In this document: positions 1 to 7,352 of the stretch, piece by piece
Position numbering within the stretch: position 1 is the first letter of the stretch
Layout of the letters: each line of letters starts with the position of its first letter
Assembly: GCA_002724615.1 (NCBI GenBank)
Contig: PBPF01000077.1
Coordinates: 1 to 8,761 of the forward strand
DNA length: 8,761 nt
Source: Verrucomicrobiales bacterium
GTDB taxonomy: Bacteria; Verrucomicrobiota; Verrucomicrobiia; Limisphaerales; UBA1100
Direction: 5' to 3'
Notes under the pieces: generated by a model
Seen by the model: the letters and a program-made list of their open reading frames with translations, nothing else
The model's database searches: none
What the model was told of the DNA's origin: nothing
Translations under genes and position numbers: made by a program

Positions 1-110
1 CCATCGGCAATGGTAAGCCTGGCCCAGTGTGGCGGAAGATTATCGACCGCTGGAGCCAACTCGCCGGCAAGGACATCTACACCGAGATTGCGGAGGCAAA
101 GCCGACGTGA
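1..110 (+). CDS. Class IV (fold-type IV) PLP aminotransferase, C-terminal 35 codons only
   Basis: Frame 3 is open from the left edge to a TGA at 108-110 and encodes IGNGKPGPVWRKIIDRW followed by about 18 more residues. The G-x-GKPGPV-x-R/K signature followed by an amphipathic helix is typical of the C-terminal end of branched-chain aminotransferase / D-amino-acid transaminase / aminodeoxychorismate lyase proteins, where this loop lies near the PLP phosphate. These enzymes move an amino group between an amino acid and a 2-oxo acid in the cytoplasm. Most members have Thr or Ile after GPV; here it is Trp. The start, the catalytic Lys and most of the fold are outside the window, so the substrate class cannot be assigned. 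Its TGA overlaps the GTG start of the next gene, so the two are very likely co-translated. Confidence 0.8.
   Translation, partial: IGNGKPGPVWRKIIDRWSQLAGKDIYTEIAEAKPT
92..96 (+). promoter_or_regulatory. Shine-Dalgarno GGAGG that fixes the GTG start at 107
   Basis: A perfect GGAGG lies 10 bases upstream of the GTG at 107, inside the last codons of the upstream aminotransferase gene. That GTG shares bases with the upstream stop TGA (108-110) as GTGA. An earlier in-frame GTG at 29 would add 26 residues (basic, with Cys, Arg and His, no domain character) that are simply the shifted reading of the upstream gene's conserved C-terminus. The start at 107 is therefore preferred. Confidence 0.65.
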
Positions 111-2455
111 GCACCCCCGGTCTGCGCGACTTCACAGATCCTGCGCGCTTCGAAGTCACCGAGGCCGACCGTAATTTGTTCAAACAAACCCTTGCCGACT
201 TCATCCCTCCCAATGCCTTCGACGCCCACGCCCATTGGTACGACATGCGACATTTGGGTGAAGATGCACCTTCGCCAGGCGTCGGCCACACAGCAATGCT
301 CTCCAGCATGCGCCGGTGGATGGGTGATAGCACGATAACTGAAGGCCTCTACTTCGGTTACCCAATCCGTCAACTGGATTGCGCCGCCGCCAACCGGTTC
401 ATCGCCAGTGAGGTAAAGTCCAATCCTACCTGTCGCGGCCTGATGCTTGTTCGGCCAGACGACGATCCCGCTGTCACCGAGTCCACTCTTCGAAACGATG
501 GTTTTTCCGGCTTCAAGGTCTACCATGTATTCGCCGAACGCAAAGACACCTTCCTTGCTGATCAGGATGAGTTTCTCCCCCGTTGGGCGTGGGAACTCGC
601 CAACCAGTACGGTCTGTGGATCACCATGCATATGGTCCTGCCCAAGGCCCTCAGCGACCCGCGCAACCTCGCCGCCATTCAGCAAAATTGCCGTGCCTTC
701 CCCAATGCCCAACTCGTCCTGGCCCATGCTGCACGCGGCTTCAACGCCCGGCACACCATCGATGCCATCGATAGCCTCCGAGGCATTGACAACGTCCACT
801 TCGACACCTCCGCCATCTGCGAGCCAGCCGCATTTGAAGCCATCCTGCGCGCCACCGGCACCAGTCGATTGATGTATGGCAGCGACTTCCCCGTTTCTGA
901 GCATCGCGGCACGGCGCTATCCGTCGGCGATGGCTTCATGTGGCTCCACGAGCACAGTCTGGACTGGGACAAATGGCCACACGGACAACCAACTCTGGTA
1001 GGCATCGAATCACTACTGGCCCTGAAACAAGCAACACGCACCATGGCGTTGAATGATCGCGACCTCGATCGCATCTTTGGCGGCAACGCCCGCCAGCTAC
1101 TCGGCATCTCCACCACAATTCCCGGCACGCTCGCACAGGAACAATACCGCGCCGCCAAGGAGATCATTCCCGGTGGCACGCAGTTGCTTTCAAAACGCCC
1201 CGAGATGTTCGCGCCCGGCCAATGGCCCGCCTATTATGAACAAGCCATCGGCTGCGAGGTGATGGACACAGACGGGCGCCGCTTCATTGACATGTCACTT
1301 GGCGGCATCCTCGCCTGCATTCTCGGCTATGCCGATCCCGATGTGAATGCCGCCGTCATTCGTCGGGTCCACCTCGGCTCCATGGCCACGCAACAGACGT
1401 ACGACGAAGTACGGCTCGCGGAACTGCTGCTTGAGATTCACCCATGGGCCGGCATGGCGCGCTTCACTCGCACCGGTGGAGAATCGGCCGCAGTCGCCGT
1501 CCGTATCGCCCGTGCGGCCACAAGTCGTGAGAAGATTGCCATCTGCGGCTATCACGGCTGGCATGATTGGTATCTCGCCGCCAATCTAGCTGACAGCCCG
1601 GATCCGCTGAAATCTCATCTCCTGCCCGGCCTGGAACCCACTGGCGTCCCTCGCTCGTTGAAAGGCACAACTCTCCCGTTTACCTACAATCAACTCGACG
1701 AACTCGACGCCATCATCACCCAGCACGGCAATGACCTCGCAGCCATTGTGATGGAACCCACCCGCCACGTCGATCCCGAGCCGGGTTTTCTCGAGGGCGT
1801 CCGCGAACGAGCCACACGCACCGGCGCCAAGCTCATTTTCGACGAGATCTCCATCGGCTGGCGGCTTTGTCTCGGCGGTGCACACGTGAAGTTTGGTGTC
1901 ATGCCCGACCTTGCCATTTTCGCCAAGGCCATCAGCAATGGCTTCGCCATGGGGGCCGTGATTGGCAACAAAGATACCATGTCTGTTGCGGAGGATTCAT
2001 TCATCTCCAGCGCATACTGGACCGAGGGCATCGGCCCCGCCGCCGCGCTGGCCGCCATCGGGAAAATGCGACAGCTCGACTGCCCCACGCATCTCGCCAA
2101 CATCGGCGGCTCTCTACGAGACGGCTGGCGGGAGCTGGGCCAGGCGATGGACGTGCCCGTGACCATTGGCGGACGACCCGAGATGGCGCTCATCGGTTTC
2201 GACCACGTGGACGCCAGCGCGCTGATGACACTGTTCACTACACGTATGTTGAACCACGGTTTCCTCGCGGCCGGCGGCTTCAATGCCACCATGGCCCACG
2301 AACGACGACACGTGGAACAGTACCTTGAGGCCGCAGGCAAAGTGTTTGCCGAGATTCGCGAGGCCATCGAGCTCGGCGACGTGCTGGAGCGCATCAACCA
2401 TCAGCCCAAACACACCATGTTCGCGCGGTTGACAAATCAAGGGCCAAACGGCTGA
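107..2455 (+). CDS. Bifunctional fusion: Amidohydro_2-type metal-dependent hydrolase + class III PLP aminotransferase
   Basis: From GTG 107 the product is 782 residues with no signal peptide, so probably cytoplasmic. Residues ~30-334 are a TIM-barrel amidohydrolase. Candidate metal ligands are DAHAH (H41, H43), H175 in ITMHM and H207 in LVLAHAARGF, with catalytic D260 in MYGSDFP. K137 (GFKVY) could be a further ligand. The domain closes with the usual IFGGNARQLLGI. Residues ~343-775 are a full-length class III aminotransferase of the glutamate-1-semialdehyde-aminomutase-like group: GGES at 457-460, YHGW at 482-485 to stack on PLP, D579-E580 in IFDEISIGWR, predicted Schiff-base lysine K607 in FAKAISNG and phosphate-binding T639 in YWTEGIGP. 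The linker is under about 12 residues, with no internal ATG or ribosome site, so this is a real fusion and not two genes. Amidohydro_2 members include lactonases, decarboxylases and amide/lactam hydrolases. A ring-opening or amide-cleaving step feeding a transamination (or 1,2-amino shift) is a reasonable inference; the substrate is unknown. Confidence 0.9.
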   Translation: MSTPGLRDFTDPARFEVTEADRNLFKQTLADFIPPNAFDAHAHWYDMRHLGEDAPSPGVGHTAMLSSMRRWMGDSTITEGLYFGYPIRQLDCAAANRFIASEVKSNPTCRGLMLVRPDDDPAVTESTLRNDGFSGFKVYHVFAERKDTFLADQDEFLPRWAWELANQYGLWITMHMVLPKALSDPRNLAAIQQNCRAFPNAQLVLAHAARGFNARHTIDAIDSLRGIDNVHFDTSAICEPAAFEAILRATGTSRLMYGSDFPVSEHRGTALSVGDGFMWLHEHSLDWDKWPHGQPTLVGIESLLALKQATRTMALNDRDLDRIFGGNARQLLGISTTIPGTLAQEQYRAAKEIIPGGTQLLSKRPEMFAPGQWPAYYEQAIGCEVMDTDGRRFIDMSLGGILACILGYADPDVNAAVIRRVHLGSMATQQTYDEVRLAELLLEIHPWAGMARFTRTGGESAAVAVRIARAATSREKIAICGYHGWHDWYLAANLADSPDPLKSHLLPGLEPTGVPRSLKGTTLPFTYNQLDELDAIITQHGNDLAAIVMEPTRHVDPEPGFLEGVRERATRTGAKLIFDEISIGWRLCLGGAHVKFGVMPDLAIFAKAISNGFAMGAVIGNKDTMSVAEDSFISSAYWTEGIGPAAALAAIGKMRQLDCPTHLANIGGSLRDGWRELGQAMDVPVTIGGRPEMALIGFDHVDASALMTLFTTRMLNHGFLAAGGFNATMAHERRHVEQYLEAAGKVFAEIREAIELGDVLERINHQPKHTMFARLTNQGPNG

Positions 2456-2517
2456 ATTGCGCAGCAACCCAAGACACGCGGACACTGCCGCTTGCCCATT
2501 GGGAAAAGGTCTTCACC

Positions 2518-3957
2518 ATGCCAAGAAACATACTCTTTAAATTAATCGCCACGACCGCAATTTTATACGGTGGCGCCATGTCGGCTGAGGATTGGCCGCA
2601 ATTCCGCGGGCTCAATAGCAGCGGCATTTCCTCCAGTCGCAATTTGCCCGTGAAGTTCTCGCATGAGGACAAGGTGCTCTGGCGCGCCAAGCTGGGCGAC
2701 GGCATCGGCTCAGCGGTGATCGCCGGTGGGCGCGTGTTCAATACCGGCATGACCGACAAGGAGGTGTTCACAGTCTTCTGCCATGACGCCAAGACGGGCC
2801 GTGAGTTTTGGCGCAAGAATTTCCCCACCGGCAAACTCGCACGCATCACCCCGCCCAACAGCCACGCCTCATCAACTCCTGCGGCGGACGGCAAGCGTGT
2901 GTACGTGTACTTCAGCATGCTTGGCCTTGTCGCACTGGATGCCAAGACCGGCGATCAGGTATGGCAACACAAGCTCCCCCTCCCTGCTTACCTGATGGAC
3001 TGGGGCGCAGGTGCGTCACCTGTCGTTTACAAAGACCGCGTATATTTCTGCCAGGACGACGACCTCGCCTCGTACGTGATGGCACTGGACGCAAAGACCG
3101 GCAAACCAGTATGGCGCACGGCTCGCGAAGATATGCTGGCAGGCTACGCGACGCCCGTCATCTGCACCGTCAACAACCAGACCGACCTGGTAGTTGCCGG
3201 TTCCGGCAAGTTGAAGGGCTACGACCCCGAAACTGGCGCGGAACGCTGGACCTGCAACACGCTGCTACGCACCATCATGACCTCGCCCGTGGTGGTCGGT
3301 GATACCATCTACATGGCCGTGCAAAGCTACGGTGATCGGCAGCGCACACTGAAATTCGCGCTGTTACAATGGCTGGACACCAATCAGGACGGCCGATTGG
3401 AACGAGCCGAGACACCCAAGGAATTCCACGTCAAGTTCGACCGTTCAGACACGAACAAGGACAAGGCTCTGGATGCGAAGGAGATTGAAACCGCCTTCCA
3501 GCACCCCAACAACATGGTTGGCGGCGGCAACACCATTCAGGCCGTGCGCGGAGGTGGCCGCGGCGATGTCACCCGCACGCATGTACGCTGGAACATCGAC
3601 AACAAGGCTCCCTCCAATCTCGCCTCGCCGCTCGTGTTCAACGACCGGCTATATGTCGTCAAGTCCGGCGGCCTGTCGAGTTGCTTTGACGCCGCCAACG
3701 GCAAGACCCACTGGGATCGCACGCGCCTGCGCGCCTATGGCGACTACTACGCCTCGCCCATCGCGGCCGACAACAAGGTGTTCATCACTAGTCGCAACGG
3801 ATTCGTGATCGTGCTCGATGGCGGTGGATCCGAGCTAAAGATTCTTGCCAAGAACGACATGGATGAAGAAATTCTCGCCACACCCTCGATCGCCGACAGC
3901 CGCCTATTCTTCCGCACGCGCACTGGTATCATCTGTGTTTCCAACGAGGCAAAGTAG
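2518..3957 (+). CDS. Secreted PQQ-like beta-propeller protein with an inserted EF-hand pair
   Basis: The 479-residue product starts at ATG 2518, with AAAAGG (2504-2509) 8 bases upstream. Residues 1-22 form a signal peptide (basic MPRN, hydrophobic core, cleavage near AMSA), so the mature protein is exported. It opens with EDWPQFRGLNSSGIS, the hallmark start of planctomycete/verrucomicrobial PQQ-like (BamB/quinoprotein-fold) propellers. Blade motifs such as VALDAKTGDQVW (138-149), MALDAKTGKPVW (188-199) and LKGYDPETGAERW (232-244) repeat the A/D-x-x-TG-x-x-x-W pattern. Between blades sit two consecutive EF-hand loops: DTNQDGRLERAE at 287-298 and DTNKDKALDAKE at 311-322. Both have Asp/Asn at positions 1, 3 and 5 and Glu at 12, so calcium binding is likely. 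No dehydrogenase catalytic motif is evident and binding of actual PQQ is not implied. Likely a periplasmic or surface binding/scaffold protein; its role in the cluster is unknown. Confidence 0.9.
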   Translation: MPRNILFKLIATTAILYGGAMSAEDWPQFRGLNSSGISSSRNLPVKFSHEDKVLWRAKLGDGIGSAVIAGGRVFNTGMTDKEVFTVFCHDAKTGREFWRKNFPTGKLARITPPNSHASSTPAADGKRVYVYFSMLGLVALDAKTGDQVWQHKLPLPAYLMDWGAGASPVVYKDRVYFCQDDDLASYVMALDAKTGKPVWRTAREDMLAGYATPVICTVNNQTDLVVAGSGKLKGYDPETGAERWTCNTLLRTIMTSPVVVGDTIYMAVQSYGDRQRTLKFALLQWLDTNQDGRLERAETPKEFHVKFDRSDTNKDKALDAKEIETAFQHPNNMVGGGNTIQAVRGGGRGDVTRTHVRWNIDNKAPSNLASPLVFNDRLYVVKSGGLSSCFDAANGKTHWDRTRLRAYGDYYASPIAADNKVFITSRNGFVIVLDGGGSELKILAKNDMDEEILATPSIADSRLFFRTRTGIICVSNEAK

Positions 3958-3968
3958 AGGACTGACAT

Positions 3969-5828
3969 ATGAATAAACTCGCCCGCCCCACCCTTTTGCT
4001 CGCCTTGTGTCTGGCGACCACCGCCGTGGCTGCCGGCCCGGTCATTTCCATTGTGTCCGGCCCCAAGGCTGCCAAGCTTGAGCAAATGGCCGCAGAGGAA
4101 GTCGCCTCGCAGATGACCAGCCTCTTTGGTGCCAAGGTGAAAACCACCACCAAGCTTGAGCACACCGCAAACGTGGTACTCATCGGCAACCCGAAGACAA
4201 ATCCCGCGATTGCAGAATTGATGGGTGACAATTGGCCCGATCTTGGTGACCAAGGCCATCTGCTGAAGTCCATCAAGACCGAGCACGGCATTGTGTTGGT
4301 GGTCGGTGGCGGCAGCCCCGTGGCCACCTACTGGGCCGCTGCCGAGTTGGGCCACCACTTCGGCATCCGCCGCCTCTTGCACAGGGATTTCCCGCCATTA
4401 ATCCAGCCAAAGTTTTCGCTAGCGGAAATCAACGTACAGCTTGAGCCCAACTTAGAGATTCGAGCTTGGCGCACGATTGGCGCGGGGCCCGACAGCCAAG
4501 AATCGTGGTCGCTGGCGGAACACAAACTGCGACTCCGACAACTGGCAAAGCTCAAGTTTAATTGCATCGTACTGTCCCTCCACGCCTGGCAACCGTTCAC
4601 GCATTTTGAGCACGGCGGCATCAAGAAACGAACCGGCGTGCTCTGGCATGGCAAAACCTTTCGAGTCGACGGCGAAACCGCTGGCCGCGCCGCCTTTGGC
4701 CGGGACCGTATCTTTAACAATCCAGACTTTAAGAATGCCAAGACCTACCAGCAGCGGCATGAAGCTGGTGTAAAACTCGTCCAAGGCATTATGACAGAAG
4801 CCCGCTCTCTGGGCATGCGCGTGGTGCTGGAAATCAACACAATGGAATTCCCAATTGAGTTTGCACCAATATTTAATGGTATTGAAAACCCCGCTGACGC
4901 AATTTCATTCAGCCTTAAAATTGGGGGGGTGACCAAGCCCATGAGAGAAGTGTTGGGGGCGCTGGTTGAAACTAGGATGGAATCGCTGCGTGACCTGTAT
5001 CCTGACGTAGGCGGCATCGCGCAACGCCTCGACACTCCCCGCCAACTAGACACGTTTATTATGGCCAAAAACGGTCCAAAGATGGTGCGATACAGGTGTA
5101 AACCACTGGAGATTGGCAACCGCATCGGGAATGTCCTTCCGCAATTCGATCTGGATGCCCTGCACAAGGCGACTCAACAAGCCCGGGAAAATAACCGAAA
5201 CGGGTTTGTGGCCGTCTGCCGATTGGCGGACGATATGAACACCCCAGTGTTTTACCTGTCGCGCGCAGGGTTTGATATAAAATTTACTCCCAAAAAGGCG
5301 GTGGATGCACTGGTGACACCCATCAGCGGCGCGGGCGTAGGCGGGCGGATTGCAATCGGCTTCGACCATTTGGCCAAGGCCGGTGCGCTAGTAGACAAGC
5401 ACGGCCCGAAGATCGCCACACTGCATCCGGAGGTCATCATGCAACATTACACGTTGAACGAGCCAGTTCCGGAATGGTGGGCGGAGGCGAAAGGAGGCTT
5501 TGCGATGGCGATGAACGAAATGTACCGCGCCAACACCCGCGCGCGTGGCGGAGCGCGGGAGTACAGCTTGTATCTCGCAAAGAGGTTTGAGTTCGCGCTG
5601 CATTATTTCACCTGCCTTGAGGCCACGCGGCTGGCCGGCATCGCCAAGGCCAAGAACGACAAGGAAGCGCAGGCCGAGCAACTCGACAAGGCGGTGGAAG
5701 CCATGCACAACGCGCTGGGTGCCATGGCCGACGTGGACCGCAACAACGCCGACCGCGGCCTTATCGCCGCGCTCAACGAGTACGGATTCCGACCACTGTT
5801 GCGAGAGCTCGAAAAAACCGACCCCTGA
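3969..5828 (+). CDS. Secreted glycosidase-like protein (GH20b/GH67N-like N-domain plus probable TIM barrel)
   Basis: ATG 3969 is preceded by AGAGGA (3956-3961) at 7 bases, overlapping the previous gene's stop. The 619-residue product has a clear signal peptide (residues 1-22, cut after AVAA), so it is exported. Residues ~24-155 resemble the alpha/beta accessory domain seen before the barrel in GH67 alpha-glucuronidases and GH20 hexosaminidases: AAEEVASQM helix, NVVLIGNPKTNPAI strand, then GIVLVVGGGSPVATYWAAAEL and FGIRRLL. Residues ~160-450 carry barrel-like strands: LKFNCIVLSLHAW (195-207), LGMRVVLEINTMEFP (281-295), YPDVGGIAQ (344-352) and NGFVAVCRLADD (411-422). Residues ~455-619 are mainly helical. 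Candidate acidic residues include E288 and D421/D422, but I cannot assign a catalytic pair, so activity is not proven. The context (symporter 6 bases downstream, secreted propeller upstream) fits glycan or glycoconjugate processing. An alpha-glucuronidase-type enzyme, a DUF4838-like protein or a non-catalytic relative are all possible. The stretch around residues 295-321 is unusually AT-rich. Confidence 0.85.
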   Translation: MNKLARPTLLLALCLATTAVAAGPVISIVSGPKAAKLEQMAAEEVASQMTSLFGAKVKTTTKLEHTANVVLIGNPKTNPAIAELMGDNWPDLGDQGHLLKSIKTEHGIVLVVGGGSPVATYWAAAELGHHFGIRRLLHRDFPPLIQPKFSLAEINVQLEPNLEIRAWRTIGAGPDSQESWSLAEHKLRLRQLAKLKFNCIVLSLHAWQPFTHFEHGGIKKRTGVLWHGKTFRVDGETAGRAAFGRDRIFNNPDFKNAKTYQQRHEAGVKLVQGIMTEARSLGMRVVLEINTMEFPIEFAPIFNGIENPADAISFSLKIGGVTKPMREVLGALVETRMESLRDLYPDVGGIAQRLDTPRQLDTFIMAKNGPKMVRYRCKPLEIGNRIGNVLPQFDLDALHKATQQARENNRNGFVAVCRLADDMNTPVFYLSRAGFDIKFTPKKAVDALVTPISGAGVGGRIAIGFDHLAKAGALVDKHGPKIATLHPEVIMQHYTLNEPVPEWWAEAKGGFAMAMNEMYRANTRARGGAREYSLYLAKRFEFALHYFTCLEATRLAGIAKAKNDKEAQAEQLDKAVEAMHNALGAMADVDRNNADRGLIAALNEYGFRPLLRELEKTDP

Positions 5829-5834
5829 TCGCCG

Positions 5835-7352
5835 ATGGCTCTTGTCGACTGGATCATCGTCGCCGTCTATGCGGTCACTACGCTGGGCTTGGGCTGGCAC
5901 TTTGGTCGGCAGCAAAAAAGCACCAAGGAATACTTCATCGGCTCCGGCCGCATGAACCCCACGCTCATCGGCGTGTCCCTCTTCGCCACGCTGCTGAGCA
6001 CCATTACCTATCTTGCACTGCCTGGCGAAACGATCGGCAAGGGCCCAGTGTATCTGGCCAACTTTATTGTGTACCCGCTCGTTTTCCTCGTGCTCGCGTA
6101 CATCGTACTGCCGGTTTACATGCGGCAAAAAAAAGTAACCAGCGCATACGAACTGCTGGAAAAACAGCTTGGGGTTAGCATCCGACTTCTGGGCGTGGTG
6201 ATGTTCCTGATGCTACGACTAGTTTGGATGTCGCTATTGATTTTCATGACCGCCAAGGCCATCGCGGTCATGACGGGGGTGGATGAAAAATGGGTGCCGC
6301 TGATTGTGGTAATCACCGGCGTGTTTGCCGTTACTTACACCTCGCTTGGTGGTTTGCGTGCAGTGGTCATCACTGACTTACTGCAAACCATTCTCCTCTA
6401 TGGAGGCGCACTGCTGGTAATCGGAACGGTAACGTGGAAGATGGGCGGCCTTGGCTGGTTCCCCACAGAGTGGCAGGGTGACATCTGGGAATCACAACCC
6501 ATTATCAGTGCCGACCCCTCCACCCGAATTACCTTGGTAGGCACGCTGCTGTCAGTTTTCCTGTGGATGGTCTGCACTGCAGCCGGCGACCAAGTCTCGG
6601 TGCAGCGCTACATGGCCACCGAGAACGCGACAACGGCACGAAAGGCCATGACCATTTGGCTTATCGTCGGTTGTATCGTTGGGGTGACACTCGGGCTGGT
6701 AGGCTTTGCTCTGCTTGGCTATTTTCAAGCAAACCCTGAACTCCTGCCAAGCGACATCACTCTCAAGGACAATGCGGATAAGATTTTCCCCTTTTTCATA
6801 GCCGAGCATCTCCCACCAGTGGTCACCGGCCTGGTAGTGTCAGGCCTATTTGCCGCCGCCATGTCCAGTGTGGACTCGGGCGTCAACTCTATCACCGCCG
6901 TGACCATGACCGATTTCCTTGAGCGATTCGGCCACAAGCCAGAAACCGATGACCAGCACGTTCGTTTCGCCCGCGTCATGGCCGTGGTTATCGGTGTCAT
7001 CGTAGTTGGCCTAAGTTCTGTCATCGGCCTGATCCCAGGCAACTTCATGGCCGTCACCAACAAGACTGTCAACCTACTGGTGGTACCCATCTCCCTGCTC
7101 TTTTTCTTCGCGCTATTCGTGCCTTTCTCCAATACCAAGGGCGTCTGGCTGGGGGCCATTGCCAGCATCACCACAGCAGTATTGATTGGCTACTGCGGGC
7201 AAATCTTTGGGCAAATTCCGGGAGAAGGCGGCACACTGATCGACCCAATTAGTTTCCAATGGATATCGCCTGCAGCTCTGCTGGTGGGAATAGGCGTAGG
7301 ATTGGCGGCTTGCAAGATTTTCGCTATCAACAGCAAACACAATGATCATTAA
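5835..7352 (+). CDS. Sodium/solute symporter, SSS family (TC 2.A.21)
   Basis: A 505-residue integral membrane protein with about 12-13 hydrophobic segments, beginning MALVDWIIVAVYAVTTLGLG (TM1). It uses the sodium gradient to import a small organic solute. Family marks are: YFIGSGRMNPTLIGVSLFATLLSTITYL at positions 33-60 (TM1-TM2 loop and unwound TM region), GGLRAVVITDLLQ (172-184), GDQVSVQRYMATENATTARK (251-270), and AAAMSSVDSGVNSITAV (340-356). In that last motif the paired serines S344/S345 match the Na2-site serines of vSGLT-type carriers. Length is normal for the family. The substrate cannot be told from sequence; SSS members carry sugars, sialic acid, proline, acetate, pantothenate and others. 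No Shine-Dalgarno is visible before ATG 5835, and only 6 bases separate it from the previous stop, so translation is probably coupled. An A8 run at 6127-6134 encodes part of QKK after TM3. The last 11 bases overlap the next gene. Confidence 0.95.
   Translation: MALVDWIIVAVYAVTTLGLGWHFGRQQKSTKEYFIGSGRMNPTLIGVSLFATLLSTITYLALPGETIGKGPVYLANFIVYPLVFLVLAYIVLPVYMRQKKVTSAYELLEKQLGVSIRLLGVVMFLMLRLVWMSLLIFMTAKAIAVMTGVDEKWVPLIVVITGVFAVTYTSLGGLRAVVITDLLQTILLYGGALLVIGTVTWKMGGLGWFPTEWQGDIWESQPIISADPSTRITLVGTLLSVFLWMVCTAAGDQVSVQRYMATENATTARKAMTIWLIVGCIVGVTLGLVGFALLGYFQANPELLPSDITLKDNADKIFPFFIAEHLPPVVTGLVVSGLFAAAMSSVDSGVNSITAVTMTDFLERFGHKPETDDQHVRFARVMAVVIGVIVVGLSSVIGLIPGNFMAVTNKTVNLLVVPISLLFFFALFVPFSNTKGVWLGAIASITTAVLIGYCGQIFGQIPGEGGTLIDPISFQWISPAALLVGIGVGLAACKIFAINSKHNDH

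Noticed and set aside
29..106. Upstream in-frame GTG (29) as the start of the fusion gene
   Set aside because: The 26 extra residues are the shifted reading of the conserved C-terminus of the upstream aminotransferase. GTG 107 has a GGAGG and the stop/start overlap, so 107 is preferred.
77..904. Long minus-strand open frame of 275 codons
   Set aside because: It lies wholly antisense to the amidohydrolase domain, its translation is low-complexity Gly/Val/Glu-rich with no domain motif, and it reflects the codon bias of the real gene. Other long antisense frames (such as 1690-2397, 5388-6128, 7113-7937) are rejected on the same grounds.
2429..2457. Possible sigma70 promoter before the propeller gene (TTGACA at 2429-2434)
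   Set aside because: The -35 hexamer is perfect, but the hexamers 17-18 bases downstream (CTGAAT or TGAATT) match the -10 consensus at only 3 of 6 positions, and the -35 is inside the coding end of the fusion gene. Too weak to call.
2457..2503. Hairpins in the 62-base gap after the fusion gene (TTGC/GCAA at 2457-2467; CCCAA/TTGGG around GCGG/CCGC at 2468-2503)
   Set aside because: Stems are only 4-5 bp with loops or internal loops, and no T-run follows; not a rho-independent terminator.
4242..4254. Inverted repeat CTTGGT-G-ACCAAG
   Set aside because: Six-bp arms fully inside coding sequence, explained by ordinary codons; no operator context.
4923..4929. Frameshift at the G7 run in the glycosidase-like gene
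   Set aside because: The frame before and after the run reads as coherent protein (helix then YPDVGGI strand) to a stop at the expected operon junction, so no actual frameshift is called; only the run is flagged.
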